DNA of 23,656 nucleotides from positions 1-23,656 of the IMG/VR virus record IMGVR_UViG_3300025122_000164, one strand, 5' to 3'. Below the pieces are notes generated by a model. That model was not told where the DNA came from and did no database searches. It saw only the letters and a program-made list of their open reading frames with translations. Within the stretch, counting starts at the first letter, position 1. The number at the start of each line of letters is the position of its first letter. Source of the stretch: a virus. Position numbers and translations under genes: made by a program. Below are positions 17,424 to 23,260 of this stretch, piece after piece.

Positions 17424-17819
17424 ATGAAACTTTCCAAACGAATGCTTAAGCAAATAATTAGAGAAGAAATTTTGAACGAAACCAACGGAGACTCTCCTTT
17501 TGCGCGCGCCGTAGACCGCCCCTTGGCATCTGAATCCGAACCTGAAGAAACCGCGGCACCCGGGCAAACCAAATCTACTCCTAGCGGATTAGAAGGCATT
17601 GACCCAAAAGGATCTTTGCGAGACAGTATGTTTAAAATAATGCAAATCATATCGGCGTATCAAGTTGATTTTGTCGGCACAGAAAAAGCAGTATTTCTTA
17701 ACCACCTAACAGCGCTGATTGAGTCCTTCATAGAATCAGATATTTCTGCTGAAAGCTCACTTAGGATGCGCTTAAATCAAACTGCCGCAGAAATGGAAAA
17801 AATTAATCGACGAAAATAA
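17424..17819 (+). CDS. Small protein with possible capsid-targeting N-terminus
   Basis: A 131-residue protein of unknown family. Its N-terminus, MKLSKRMLKQIIREEI, closely matches that of the protein at 20903 (MKLTKAKLKQLIQEEL), while the rest is unrelated. After it comes a Pro/Ser/Glu-rich, probably disordered linker (about residues 18-60), then a helical domain (about 65-131) containing FKIMQIISAYQVDF and an Arg/Lys-rich end. T4 internal head proteins begin MKTYQEFIAE and are cut after the (I/L)xE by the prohead protease; I12-R13-E14 here would fit that rule. A packaged internal protein is therefore a reasonable hypothesis, but no more. AAGGAG upstream is a strong ribosome binding site. Confidence 0.75.
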   Translation: MKLSKRMLKQIIREEILNETNGDSPFARAVDRPLASESEPEETAAPGQTKSTPSGLEGIDPKGSLRDSMFKIMQIISAYQVDFVGTEKAVFLNHLTALIESFIESDISAESSLRMRLNQTAAEMEKINRRK

Positions 17820-17827
17820 GAGGCAAA

Positions 17828-18679
17828 ATGAAAACAATAATTGGCCTAGGCCAAGCCGGCTGCGATATCGCAGAAAAATTCAAAAAATATCCTCAATATA
17901 AAGTCTATAAGATAGATGTTGGCCTGGAAGAGGCCGACTCATACGCAATGAAGCGCCAAACAAGTCCAGAACTTTATGAATCTAAATGTCCAAGCTTAAA
18001 GACGTTTTTTAAGGAGGTGAGTAATGAAGTATTATTTATTACAAGCTCTGGGAATATCTCTGGTGCCTTATTGCGTATTTTAGAACAATTGAGAGGCAAA
18101 GCTGATATTGATGTTTTATATATTAAGCCCGATTCGAGCCTGTTATCCATGGCAGAAAAATTACAAGAGAATGTAGTTTTTCAGGTATTGCAAGAGTATG
18201 CTCGCTCAGCAGCTTTTGAGAAAATTTTTCTTATTGACAATGCGCAGCTAACAGAAGTCGTTGGAGATGTGCCAATTAAAGAGCACTATAATTATTTAAA
18301 TGAAGCCATTGTTTCTACGATACATATGATTAATGTATTTGATAATTCTAAGTCTGTACTGGACAATTTCTCTCCACCAATAGAAACTGCAAGAATATTT
18401 ACTTTTGGCCTAATAAACTTTGAAGAGGAAGAAGAAAAAATGTTCTTCGACCTCCAAATGCCACGGGAAAAGAAATACTATTATGCATACCCAGAAGAAG
18501 CAATTGAATCAGACGGAACCCTAATGAAAAAAATTAAAAAACACATTAAAAAAAATACAGAACATGATAAGATGAAGATCAGCTATGGGATATATTCAAC
18601 AAACTACGAACAGCCGTATGTTTATTGTCTATCCAATAGCACACTTATTCAAGGAAGTGAAAAAATACTTGACAAATAA
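17828..18679 (+). CDS. Tubulin/FtsZ/CetZ-like protein
   Basis: A 283-residue protein that matches the tubulin superfamily at several separate points. The N-terminal strand and loop IIGLGQAGCDIAEKF (4-18) closely resembles the T1 loop of CetZ/FtsZ. After strand FITSSGNISGALL, the nucleotide T4 loop, normally GGGTGSG, appears as S73-S74-G75-N76-I77-S78-G79. FLIDNAQLTEVVGD (134-147) followed by a helix with N155..N158 matches the FtsZ segment that precedes helix H7. GLINFEEEEE (194-203) matches the T7 synergy loop, with N197, E199 and E202 where FtsZ has N-x-D-x-x-D. It is shorter than FtsZ (about 380), with only about 80 residues after T7. Jumbo phages use a tubulin (PhuZ) to position DNA; whether this one polymerises is unknown. 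It starts 9 bases after the previous gene, with AAGAGG upstream. Confidence 0.75.
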   Translation: MKTIIGLGQAGCDIAEKFKKYPQYKVYKIDVGLEEADSYAMKRQTSPELYESKCPSLKTFFKEVSNEVLFITSSGNISGALLRILEQLRGKADIDVLYIKPDSSLLSMAEKLQENVVFQVLQEYARSAAFEKIFLIDNAQLTEVVGDVPIKEHYNYLNEAIVSTIHMINVFDNSKSVLDNFSPPIETARIFTFGLINFEEEEEKMFFDLQMPREKKYYYAYPEEAIESDGTLMKKIKKHIKKNTEHDKMKISYGIYSTNYEQPYVYCLSNSTLIQGSEKILDK

Positions 18680-18698
18680 ATAATAAATATGATATATT
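18669..18698 (+). promoter_or_regulatory. Promoter of the gp32-like gene
   Basis: A perfect TTGACA (18669-18674) is separated by 18 bases from TATATT (18693-18698), a good host sigma70-type promoter. The -35 box overlaps the last codons of the tubulin-like gene. The spacer contains two copies of AATAAATA (18675-18682 and 18682-18689), which fit the T4-type late motif NATAAATA, so one region might serve two phases of infection. The predicted start point is near 18705. Confidence 0.75.
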
Positions 18699-18706
18699 AA
18701 AACCAG

Positions 18707-18738
18707 CAGAGTGAGAGAGTTATCATTCTGACTTTAAC
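18707..18738 (+). promoter_or_regulatory. 5' leader hairpin, possible pseudoknot, of gp32-like mRNA
   Basis: CAGAGTGA (18707-18714) pairs with TCATTCTG (18723-18730): 8 bp with one G-U, 8-base loop. Loop bases GTTA (18719-18722) can also pair with TAAC (18735-18738), giving an H-type pseudoknot. An A-rich, unstructured ribosome binding region follows (18739-18755). T4 gene 32 mRNA carries a pseudoknot upstream of an A/U-rich start region, used for autogenous repression by gp32. The second stem is only 4 bp and the connecting loop is short, so the pseudoknot is tentative; the hairpin is clear. Confidence 0.5.
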
Positions 18739-18755
18739 GAAGGAAAAAAACTACT

Positions 18756-19523
18756 ATGTCAATTAATATGGAAAAAATGAAATCACGGCTTACCACCCTT
18801 AAAAATAACGGTAGAACTGACGCACAATCGCGCTTTTGGCGACCGCCGGATGGCGAATCAACAATTCGAATTGTCCCCACTGAAGATGGAGATCCGTTTA
18901 AGGATTATTGGTTCCATTACAATCTAGGTGAAAACCCTGGCTTTCTGAGTCCAAAAAAGAATTTTGGCGATGACTGCCCACTGGATTCTTTTGTTCGCAA
19001 TCTTTGGAAAGAAGGAACGGAAGAAAGTAAACGAATGGCTAAAAAGCTTAACGCTCGCCAGCGATTCTTTACACCAGTTGTTGTACGCGGAGAAGAAGAT
19101 CAAGGTGTACGAGTCTGGGGTTTTGGAAAGCAAGTGTATGAAACACTTTTAAACCTTGTGCTAAATCCGGAATATGGAGACATTACAGATCCTGAAGCTG
19201 GTACTGATTTGGTCATTTCTTATGGCAAGCCAGCCGGAGCTTCATTTCCTGTGACAAACATCACTCCCCGACGACGAAATTCCCAACTTTGCTCGGAGGG
19301 TCCTGAAAAGTGTCGTGAAGTTTTGGAAAACATTCCAGACTTCGATGAACTTTTTGAAGGAAATCGCAAGACTTTCTCAGAAATTCAAACGATGCTTGAT
19401 CAATTTCTTTTGGGCGAATCTGACTCAGAAGAAGTTTCATCCGAAACTACCAAGTATAACAACAACAACAGTGAAAAATCAAACTCTGTTGATGAAGCGT
19501 TTGCAGATCTCTTAGGTAGCTAA
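18756..19523 (+). CDS. Single-stranded DNA-binding protein (gp32-like)
   Basis: Coats single-stranded DNA during replication and recombination and works with the recombinase coded just downstream. The 255-residue layout follows T4 gp32 (301 residues): a short basic N-terminus (MEKMKSRLTTLKNN) of the kind used for cooperative binding, an OB-fold core with FWRPPDGESTIRIVP and an aromatic strand DYWFHYNLG, a low-complexity linker, and an acidic C-terminal tail with VDEAFADLLGS that in gp32 recruits partner proteins. H54 and C74 may correspond to two of the T4 zinc ligands, but the following C-x2-C pair is not seen, so the zinc site may be lost. A dedicated promoter, a leader hairpin and a terminator surround this gene, consistent with separately controlled, high expression. 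Confidence 0.85.
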   Translation: MSINMEKMKSRLTTLKNNGRTDAQSRFWRPPDGESTIRIVPTEDGDPFKDYWFHYNLGENPGFLSPKKNFGDDCPLDSFVRNLWKEGTEESKRMAKKLNARQRFFTPVVVRGEEDQGVRVWGFGKQVYETLLNLVLNPEYGDITDPEAGTDLVISYGKPAGASFPVTNITPRRRNSQLCSEGPEKCREVLENIPDFDELFEGNRKTFSEIQTMLDQFLLGESDSEEVSSETTKYNNNNSEKSNSVDEAFADLLGS

Positions 19524-19537
19524 AAGATGCCCACAGG

Positions 19538-19570
19538 GAGGCACAGGGTCATCAGGTGCCTCATTTTTTT
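19538..19570 (+). terminator. Rho-independent terminator after the gp32-like gene
   Basis: A 7-bp stem, GAGGCAC with GTGCCTC, closes an 11-base loop and is followed by A and seven T (19564-19570). It lies 14 bases after the stop codon. An in-frame GTG at 19556 falls inside the stem and is therefore unlikely to start the next gene. Confidence 0.88.
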
Positions 19571-19594
19571 AAAAACAAAAGGGAGAAAATCGAC

Positions 19595-19753
19595 ATGGAT
19601 GCAAAGTTTATTGTTTGGGATCAGATCTCACTTCACGGCGCAACGCCCAAAGAAACATTCAACATTGTGAGAGAATACTTTCCAGAAATTTCTGATGAAG
19701 AGCTTAATGTTTTGATTCAAGAGGAAGTAAAGAAGAAGGCCGGAAATGGCTAA
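19595..19753 (+). CDS. Small acidic helical protein coupled to the recombinase gene
   Basis: A 52-residue protein of unknown function with start ATG 19595 and GGGAGAAAA upstream. The sequence reads as three short helices: an N-terminal VWDQISLHGATPKETFNIV, then YFPEISDEELNVLIQEEV, then a basic KKKAGNG end. The pattern of a first helix, a turn with P-K-E, and D/E-E-L is like small helix-turn-helix or UBA-like folds, but this is only a resemblance. Its last eight bases (ATGGCTAA) overlap the start of the recombinase gene, so the two are translationally coupled and probably made in related amounts. It may be an accessory factor of the recombinase, but nothing in the sequence proves that. Confidence 0.72.
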   Translation: MDAKFIVWDQISLHGATPKETFNIVREYFPEISDEELNVLIQEEVKKKAGNG

Positions 19754-20864
19754 GACAAAAACAACAAAAGCTGGCAAGCTTTCGAGCACGGATATGCGCA
19801 AAATCCTCAATAAGAAAGCTGGCATGAATATTGCGCACAACTTAAATGAAGACAGCCCAACAATTGTAAAAGATTGGATTCCAACCGGATCTCGCTGGCT
19901 CGACTCTATTACGTGTAGAGGAAAACTAGCAGGAATTCCAGTAGGAAAAATTGTGGAGATTGCTGGATTAGAATCAACAGGCAAATCATACATGGCTGCA
20001 CAAGTTGCTGCCAATGCTCAAAAGAAAGGCATTGATGTAGTTTACTTTGATTCTGAATCTGCAATTGATCCTGGCTTTTTAGAAAAGGCTGGGTGCAATG
20101 TAGAAGATATAATCTATGTGCAAGCCAGTTCAGTAGAGTTTGTACTTGGGGCAATTGAAGAGTTGCTTGGCAACAATGAAAACCGAATGCTTTTCATTTG
20201 GGATTCTTTGGCGCTGACACCATCAAATTCTGATATTGAAGGAGACTTCAATCCTCAATCGTCGATGGCAGTTAAGCCTCGTATTCTTTCAAAAGGAATG
20301 TCAAAGCTAACAGTGCCAATTGCAAATAGCCAATCTACGCTACTAGTTTTAAATCAGCTTAAAACAAACATAACAAGCAATATTGCTGAAGCTTTAACTA
20401 CGCCATATTTTACTCCTGGCGGAAAAGCAATGATTTATGCTTATTCGCTTCGCGTCTGGCTTACAGGTCGCAAAGCAAAGAACTCATTTATTTATGATGA
20501 TAAAGGATTTAGAGTTGGCTCTGAGGTGAAAGTTAAGCTGGAGAAATCTAGATTTGGCACACAAGGACGAAATTGTAATTTTAAGATTTTGTGGGGTGAT
20601 GAAGTTGGAGTTCAAGACGAAGAAAGTTGGCTAGACGCAATCAAAGGCTCAGATCACCTAAAGCAATCTGGTGCTTGGTTTGAGTTATGTTACGAAGACG
20701 AAACCAGTGAAAAGTTTCAAGCTGCCAAGTGGACTGAAAAACTTCAAGATAAAAAGTTTAAGGACCGTGTTCTAGAAGTTATGGACGAAGAGATTATTCG
20801 TAAATTTGACGATAGAACAGGAAATGCTGCAGATTACTACGAAAAAGAGGAAGAATCGGCCTAA
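19746..20864 (+). CDS. UvsX/RecA-type recombinase
   Basis: An ATP-dependent strand-exchange protein for homologous recombination and recombination-dependent replication. The 372-residue length is near T4 UvsX (391). The Walker A motif is G74-L-E-S-T-G-K80-S81, which follows the bacterial RecA type more closely than the unusual UvsX motif. VVYFDSESAID contains the catalytic-type E104, Walker B is MLFIWDS with D153, and LLVLNQLKTNI followed by YFTPGGKAMIYAYSLRVWL corresponds to the DNA-binding loop and the following core strands. The C-terminal part (about 290-372) is charged and helical. The start overlaps the small upstream gene by 8 bases. A gp32-like protein is coded just before, as its functional partner. 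The identity is strong; UvsX versus RecA subfamily is less certain. Confidence 0.92.
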   Translation: MAKTKTTKAGKLSSTDMRKILNKKAGMNIAHNLNEDSPTIVKDWIPTGSRWLDSITCRGKLAGIPVGKIVEIAGLESTGKSYMAAQVAANAQKKGIDVVYFDSESAIDPGFLEKAGCNVEDIIYVQASSVEFVLGAIEELLGNNENRMLFIWDSLALTPSNSDIEGDFNPQSSMAVKPRILSKGMSKLTVPIANSQSTLLVLNQLKTNITSNIAEALTTPYFTPGGKAMIYAYSLRVWLTGRKAKNSFIYDDKGFRVGSEVKVKLEKSRFGTQGRNCNFKILWGDEVGVQDEESWLDAIKGSDHLKQSGAWFELCYEDETSEKFQAAKWTEKLQDKKFKDRVLEVMDEEIIRKFDDRTGNAADYYEKEEESA

Positions 20865-20893
20865 AAGTACTATTTACTGTAGTATTTAAGGAG
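20865..20893 (+). promoter_or_regulatory. Leader stem-loop and ribosome binding site
   Basis: AAGTACTA (20865-20872) pairs with TAGTATTT (20880-20887) around a 7-base loop, and AAGGAG (20888-20893) follows directly, 9 bases before the ATG at 20903. TACTATTTA in this stem recurs at 7196-7204 with a similar distance to the next start. It could be a regulatory hairpin or part of a phage promoter class. There is no long T run, so it is not a standard terminator. Confidence 0.4.
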
Positions 20894-20902
20894 CGTTTTT
20901 TC

Positions 20903-21070
20903 ATGAAATTAACAAAAGCAAAATTAAAACAATTAATCCAAGAAGAACTACAAGCTGTTCTTGCAGAAACACTTTCCGCAGAAAAACAAGCTAAACTTAA
21001 AAAGCTTAAAAAAAAGAAAAATAAATCAAAAGAAGATAAAGAAGAAGAGAAAACCCTCCAACATCAATGA
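20903..21070 (+). CDS. Small protein with LKQLIQEEL N-terminus (55 aa)
   Basis: A 55-residue protein, with strong AAGGAG and ATG at 20903. The N-terminus MKLTKAKLKQLIQEELQAV is nearly the same as in the unrelated 131-residue protein at 17424. Its remainder is a highly charged Lys/Glu helix (about residues 27-50) ending TLQHQ. It stops at TGA 21068-21070, and the next gene begins at the following ATG in the same frame. So the two may be separate genes joined by stop-start reinitiation, one 126-residue product through UGA readthrough, or a gene split by a nonsense mutation. As in T4 internal head proteins, I12-Q13-E14 fits the (I/L)xE prohead-protease rule. No function can be stated. Confidence 0.7.
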   Translation: MKLTKAKLKQLIQEELQAVLAETLSAEKQAKLKKLKKKKNKSKEDKEEEKTLQHQ

Positions 21071-21286
21071 ATGAAAGAAGGAAAGCTGAGTTCAGCTTTA
21101 GTAAAAAGATTTCAGCTAAAAGAATCAGTTGGTAAAGTATTGTGGCATTCATTAGATAAAAATGGTCGCATCAATGAATATGATATGCAGTTTGGAGATA
21201 CAATTGTTAAAGGCCTTTTACCAGAAAATGTTGAACCAGTTGTGGTTCAGGAGCACGAGCACCCCAAACGAGACGATAGAGAATAA
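21071..21286 (+). CDS. Unknown small protein, in frame after a UGA (71 aa)
   Basis: A 71-residue protein starting at the ATG that abuts the previous TGA, in the same frame. No good Shine-Dalgarno lies at the right distance; the purine-rich GAAGAAGAGA is about 20 bases upstream, so reinitiation or readthrough is needed for efficient expression. The sequence looks like a compact mixed alpha/beta domain: SSALVKRFQLKESVGKVLWH, then a turn DKNGRINEYDMQFGD and IVKGLLPENVEPVVVQEHEH, ending in a charged KRDDRE tail. I do not recognise the family. It sits 5 bases before the next small gene in a cluster of short accessory proteins between recombinase and 5' nuclease. Confidence 0.65.
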   Translation: MKEGKLSSALVKRFQLKESVGKVLWHSLDKNGRINEYDMQFGDTIVKGLLPENVEPVVVQEHEHPKRDDRE

Positions 21287-21291
21287 GATTA

Positions 21292-21492
21292 ATGCCTTAT
21301 GAAGTCAAAGGCAAATGTGTCTATAAAAAAGATACTGGCAAAAAAGTAGGCTGCACAAAAGGCTCCGTTAAAAAGTATCTTGCGGCGCTTCATGCAAATG
21401 CAAACGAATCCAAAGAATACAATGAAGAGCTATTAGAAACTCTCGAAGATATCATTCAAGAAACCTTAATAAATTTAAATCTTAATATTTAA
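21292..21492 (+). CDS. Small two-cysteine protein of a marine-phage type (66 aa)
   Basis: A 66-residue protein. The first 37 residues (VKGKCVYKKDTGKKVGCTKG, then VKKYLAALHANA) look like a beta hairpin with two Cys (C9 and C22) and a short helix. I recall the same pattern recurring as a small domain in T4-like marine phages, without a known function; this is from memory, not a search. The C-terminal part (EELLETLEDIIQETL) is an acidic amphipathic helix whose IIQE recalls the N-terminal helices of the proteins at 17424 and 20903. The Cys pair could form a disulfide or bind metal only with a partner. It follows the preceding gene by 5 bases and has a weak ribosome binding site. Confidence 0.7.
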   Translation: MPYEVKGKCVYKKDTGKKVGCTKGSVKKYLAALHANANESKEYNEELLETLEDIIQETLINLNLNI

Positions 21493-21501
21493 TTTTTCTT
21501 C

Positions 21502-21530
21502 TTTACAAACCAAAATTATTTTGTTATAGT
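21502..21530 (+). promoter_or_regulatory. Sigma70-type promoter for the polybasic gene and downstream
   Basis: TTTACA (21502-21507) and TATAGT (21525-21530) have the optimal 17-base spacing, in an AT-rich 86-base gap. TTATAG is repeated directly after the first copy. Transcription should start near 21537. The promoter would drive the 31-residue polybasic gene, the 5' nuclease, the ClpP-like protease and perhaps the lipoprotein. Confidence 0.75.
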
Positions 21531-21578
21531 TATAGTACACAAAAAAGCAATGGTTAGTTGCACCCGAAAGGAGATTTA

Positions 21579-21674
21579 ATGAGCTATAGAGCACCTCATA
21601 GAAAATTTAGACGTAGGAGAAAACTTGGTTCAACGAAACGAAGAAAACGACGTCTTAGAAGAAAGAAAAAATAA
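21579..21674 (+). CDS. Tiny polybasic protein (31 aa)
   Basis: A 31-residue frame with an excellent ribosome binding site (AAAGGAG at 21567-21573, 5 bases from the ATG) and its own promoter. It has 12 Arg and 7 Lys, no acidic residue, and no Cys. The basic residues are clustered as FRRRRK, TKRRKRRLRRRKK, with a small break LGST. The charge and size recall the smallest ribosomal proteins (bL34, eL41 type) or protamine-like peptides, but no family match can be claimed. Binding to RNA, DNA or an acidic protein is very likely on charge alone. The stop is 3 bases before the 5' nuclease start, so the nuclease is probably co-translated with it. The combination of promoter, Shine-Dalgarno and clean frame argues that it is a real, strongly expressed gene. 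Confidence 0.75.
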   Translation: MSYRAPHRKFRRRRKLGSTKRRKRRLRRKKK

Positions 21675-21677
21675 TCT

Positions 21678-22655
21678 ATGAAAAATAAACGAGTAATGGT
21701 AATTGATGCCTTAAATCAATTTTTAAGGGCATATATAGTTAATCCAACTTTATCTCCAAACGGCGACCCCGTTGGCGGAGCAATTGGATTTCTTAAAATC
21801 CTACAAAAACTTTGTCGAGAAATAAAACCAGACAAAGTTGTCATTTGTTGGGATGGGCAAGGCGGGAGCAAAAAGCGCAAACTTATAAACAAAAATTATA
21901 AGGGAGGTCGCAAACCGCTTCGACTTAATCGCGACATCAAACATTTGACAGAGGAAGAGGAGCTTCAAAATAAGATTTGGCAGCAGACACGCCTGGTTGA
22001 TTATTTGAATAATTTTCCAGTCACTCAGTTAATGTTTGAAGGCGTGGAAGCAGATGATGTCATCTCTTTTGTTTGCCAAATGCCAAAGTTTAAAGGATGG
22101 CAAAAAGTAATTATTTCAAGCGACAAGGATTTCTTTCAATTGCTTGATGATGAAACAATTGCTTATCGTCCAACTCAACATGAAATCTTAAATAAGAATA
22201 TGATTGTAGAAAAGTTTGGCATCCATCCAACAAACTTTGCTTTGGCACGCGCAATAGTTGGAGATCAAAGCGATAATCTTGAAGGCATCAAAGGCGTTGG
22301 ATTGCCAACGGTTGCTAAAAGACTATCATTTTTAAGTGAAGAGAAGACTTACACAATTCCGGAAGTTGTGGAATTTTGTGAGAATGCAAACAGCAGCTTA
22401 AGGGCGTACAATAATATTGCCGAGAGTCAAGAATTAATAGAACAAAACTATCAGCTAATGCAGTTGTATAGCCCAAATATTTCAGTTCAGACAAAAAACA
22501 AAATTAAATATATTGTCAACAATGCCGAGTCCACATTTAATAAAACTTATACAAATACTATGATGCTGGAGGATGGCGCAGGCAATTTAAATTGGTCAGA
22601 TTTATTTATAATTTTTAAGAAAATAGTATTAAACGAAAAAAGGAGTAAGGTTTGA
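21678..22655 (+). CDS. 5'-3' exonuclease / flap endonuclease (T4 RNase H type)
   Basis: Removes RNA primers and 5' flaps during lagging-strand synthesis. The 325 residues contain the FEN-family acidic sites in order: D10 in MVIDALN, D59 in ICWDG, E124/D126/D127 in EGVEADD, D149/D151 in SSDKDFF, and D196/D199 in GDQSDNL. The helix-hairpin-helix GIKGVGLPTVAK (203-214) follows. The length is close to T4 RNase H (305). A basic stretch (KKRKLINKNYKGGRK) lies in the position of the helical arch that threads the flap. The gene begins 3 bases after the polybasic gene and overlaps the protease start by TTGA (22652-22655). As the phage polymerase here is short and has no nuclease domain, this enzyme supplies the 5' nuclease activity. 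Confidence 0.9.
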   Translation: MKNKRVMVIDALNQFLRAYIVNPTLSPNGDPVGGAIGFLKILQKLCREIKPDKVVICWDGQGGSKKRKLINKNYKGGRKPLRLNRDIKHLTEEEELQNKIWQQTRLVDYLNNFPVTQLMFEGVEADDVISFVCQMPKFKGWQKVIISSDKDFFQLLDDETIAYRPTQHEILNKNMIVEKFGIHPTNFALARAIVGDQSDNLEGIKGVGLPTVAKRLSFLSEEKTYTIPEVVEFCENANSSLRAYNNIAESQELIEQNYQLMQLYSPNISVQTKNKIKYIVNNAESTFNKTYTNTMMLEDGAGNLNWSDLFIIFKKIVLNEKRSKV

Positions 22656-23260
22656 AAGATATTCAATGGCTAAATGCGGCTGCGACCTCGGCCGTGAAGC
22701 CACAAAATGACGAAGAAGAATCGAGCAATCAAGTTTCAACGCTAGACAATAGAATTTTTTTCTATTCAGGAGTAACTACATCCAATGTGTTAACTTTTAA
22801 CAAAGAAATCAGAAACTTAAACGTTAAAATTCTTAGCAGTGCCACCGCACTAAACAGCGACCCTGCTAATTTATATGTTCATATTAATAGCTATGGCGGC
22901 AGTGTTTTTGCCGGCCTGGCGGCGATGGATTATATAAGAACTTCAACGGTTCCAGTTCATAGCGTAATTGATGGCTGCGCCGCAAGTGCAGCAACATTAA
23001 TGAGCGTTGTTGCGAAAGAAAGATACATGCACGAGCATTCTTTTATGTTGATTCATCAGTTATCTTCAGGTATGTGGGGAAAGTATGAAGAACTAAAAGA
23101 TGATATGAAAAACTGCGATGTTCTGATGAAAACAATCAAGAAAATTTATATGGAACGCGCAAAAATTCCCAAAAGTAAATTAAGCCAGATATTAAAGCAC
23201 GACTTGTGGTTTGATGCAAAAACATGTTTGAATTATGGATTGGTTGACGAAATTATTTAG
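22652..23260 (+). CDS. ClpP-like serine protease
   Basis: A 202-residue protease of the ClpP/crotonase fold. The catalytic triad is visible: S112 in GCAASAATLM, H135 in FMLIHQ, and D184 in HDLWFDAK, 12 residues before the family's GLVD end. HINSYGGSVFAGLAAMDYI (78-96) forms the oxyanion and core region. The start is TTG at 22652, overlapping the previous stop, with AGGAG at 22641-22645; the first ATG-coded Met inside the fold (M92) is too late. The N-terminal 30 residues are a phage-specific, acidic extension. ClpP needs an AAA+ partner for protein unfolding and none is coded here, so it may use a host ClpX/ClpA, or act as a peptidase or maturation protease. Many phage prohead proteases of other groups have this fold, so a role in head maturation is also possible. 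Confidence 0.88.
   Translation: MKDIQWLNAAATSAVKPQNDEEESSNQVSTLDNRIFFYSGVTTSNVLTFNKEIRNLNVKILSSATALNSDPANLYVHINSYGGSVFAGLAAMDYIRTSTVPVHSVIDGCAASAATLMSVVAKERYMHEHSFMLIHQLSSGMWGKYEELKDDMKNCDVLMKTIKKIYMERAKIPKSKLSQILKHDLWFDAKTCLNYGLVDEII

Noticed and set aside
19556-19594. GTG at 19556 as an upstream start for the 52-residue gene
   Set aside because: It lies in the stem of the terminator, has no ribosome binding site, and the ATG at 19595 does have one.
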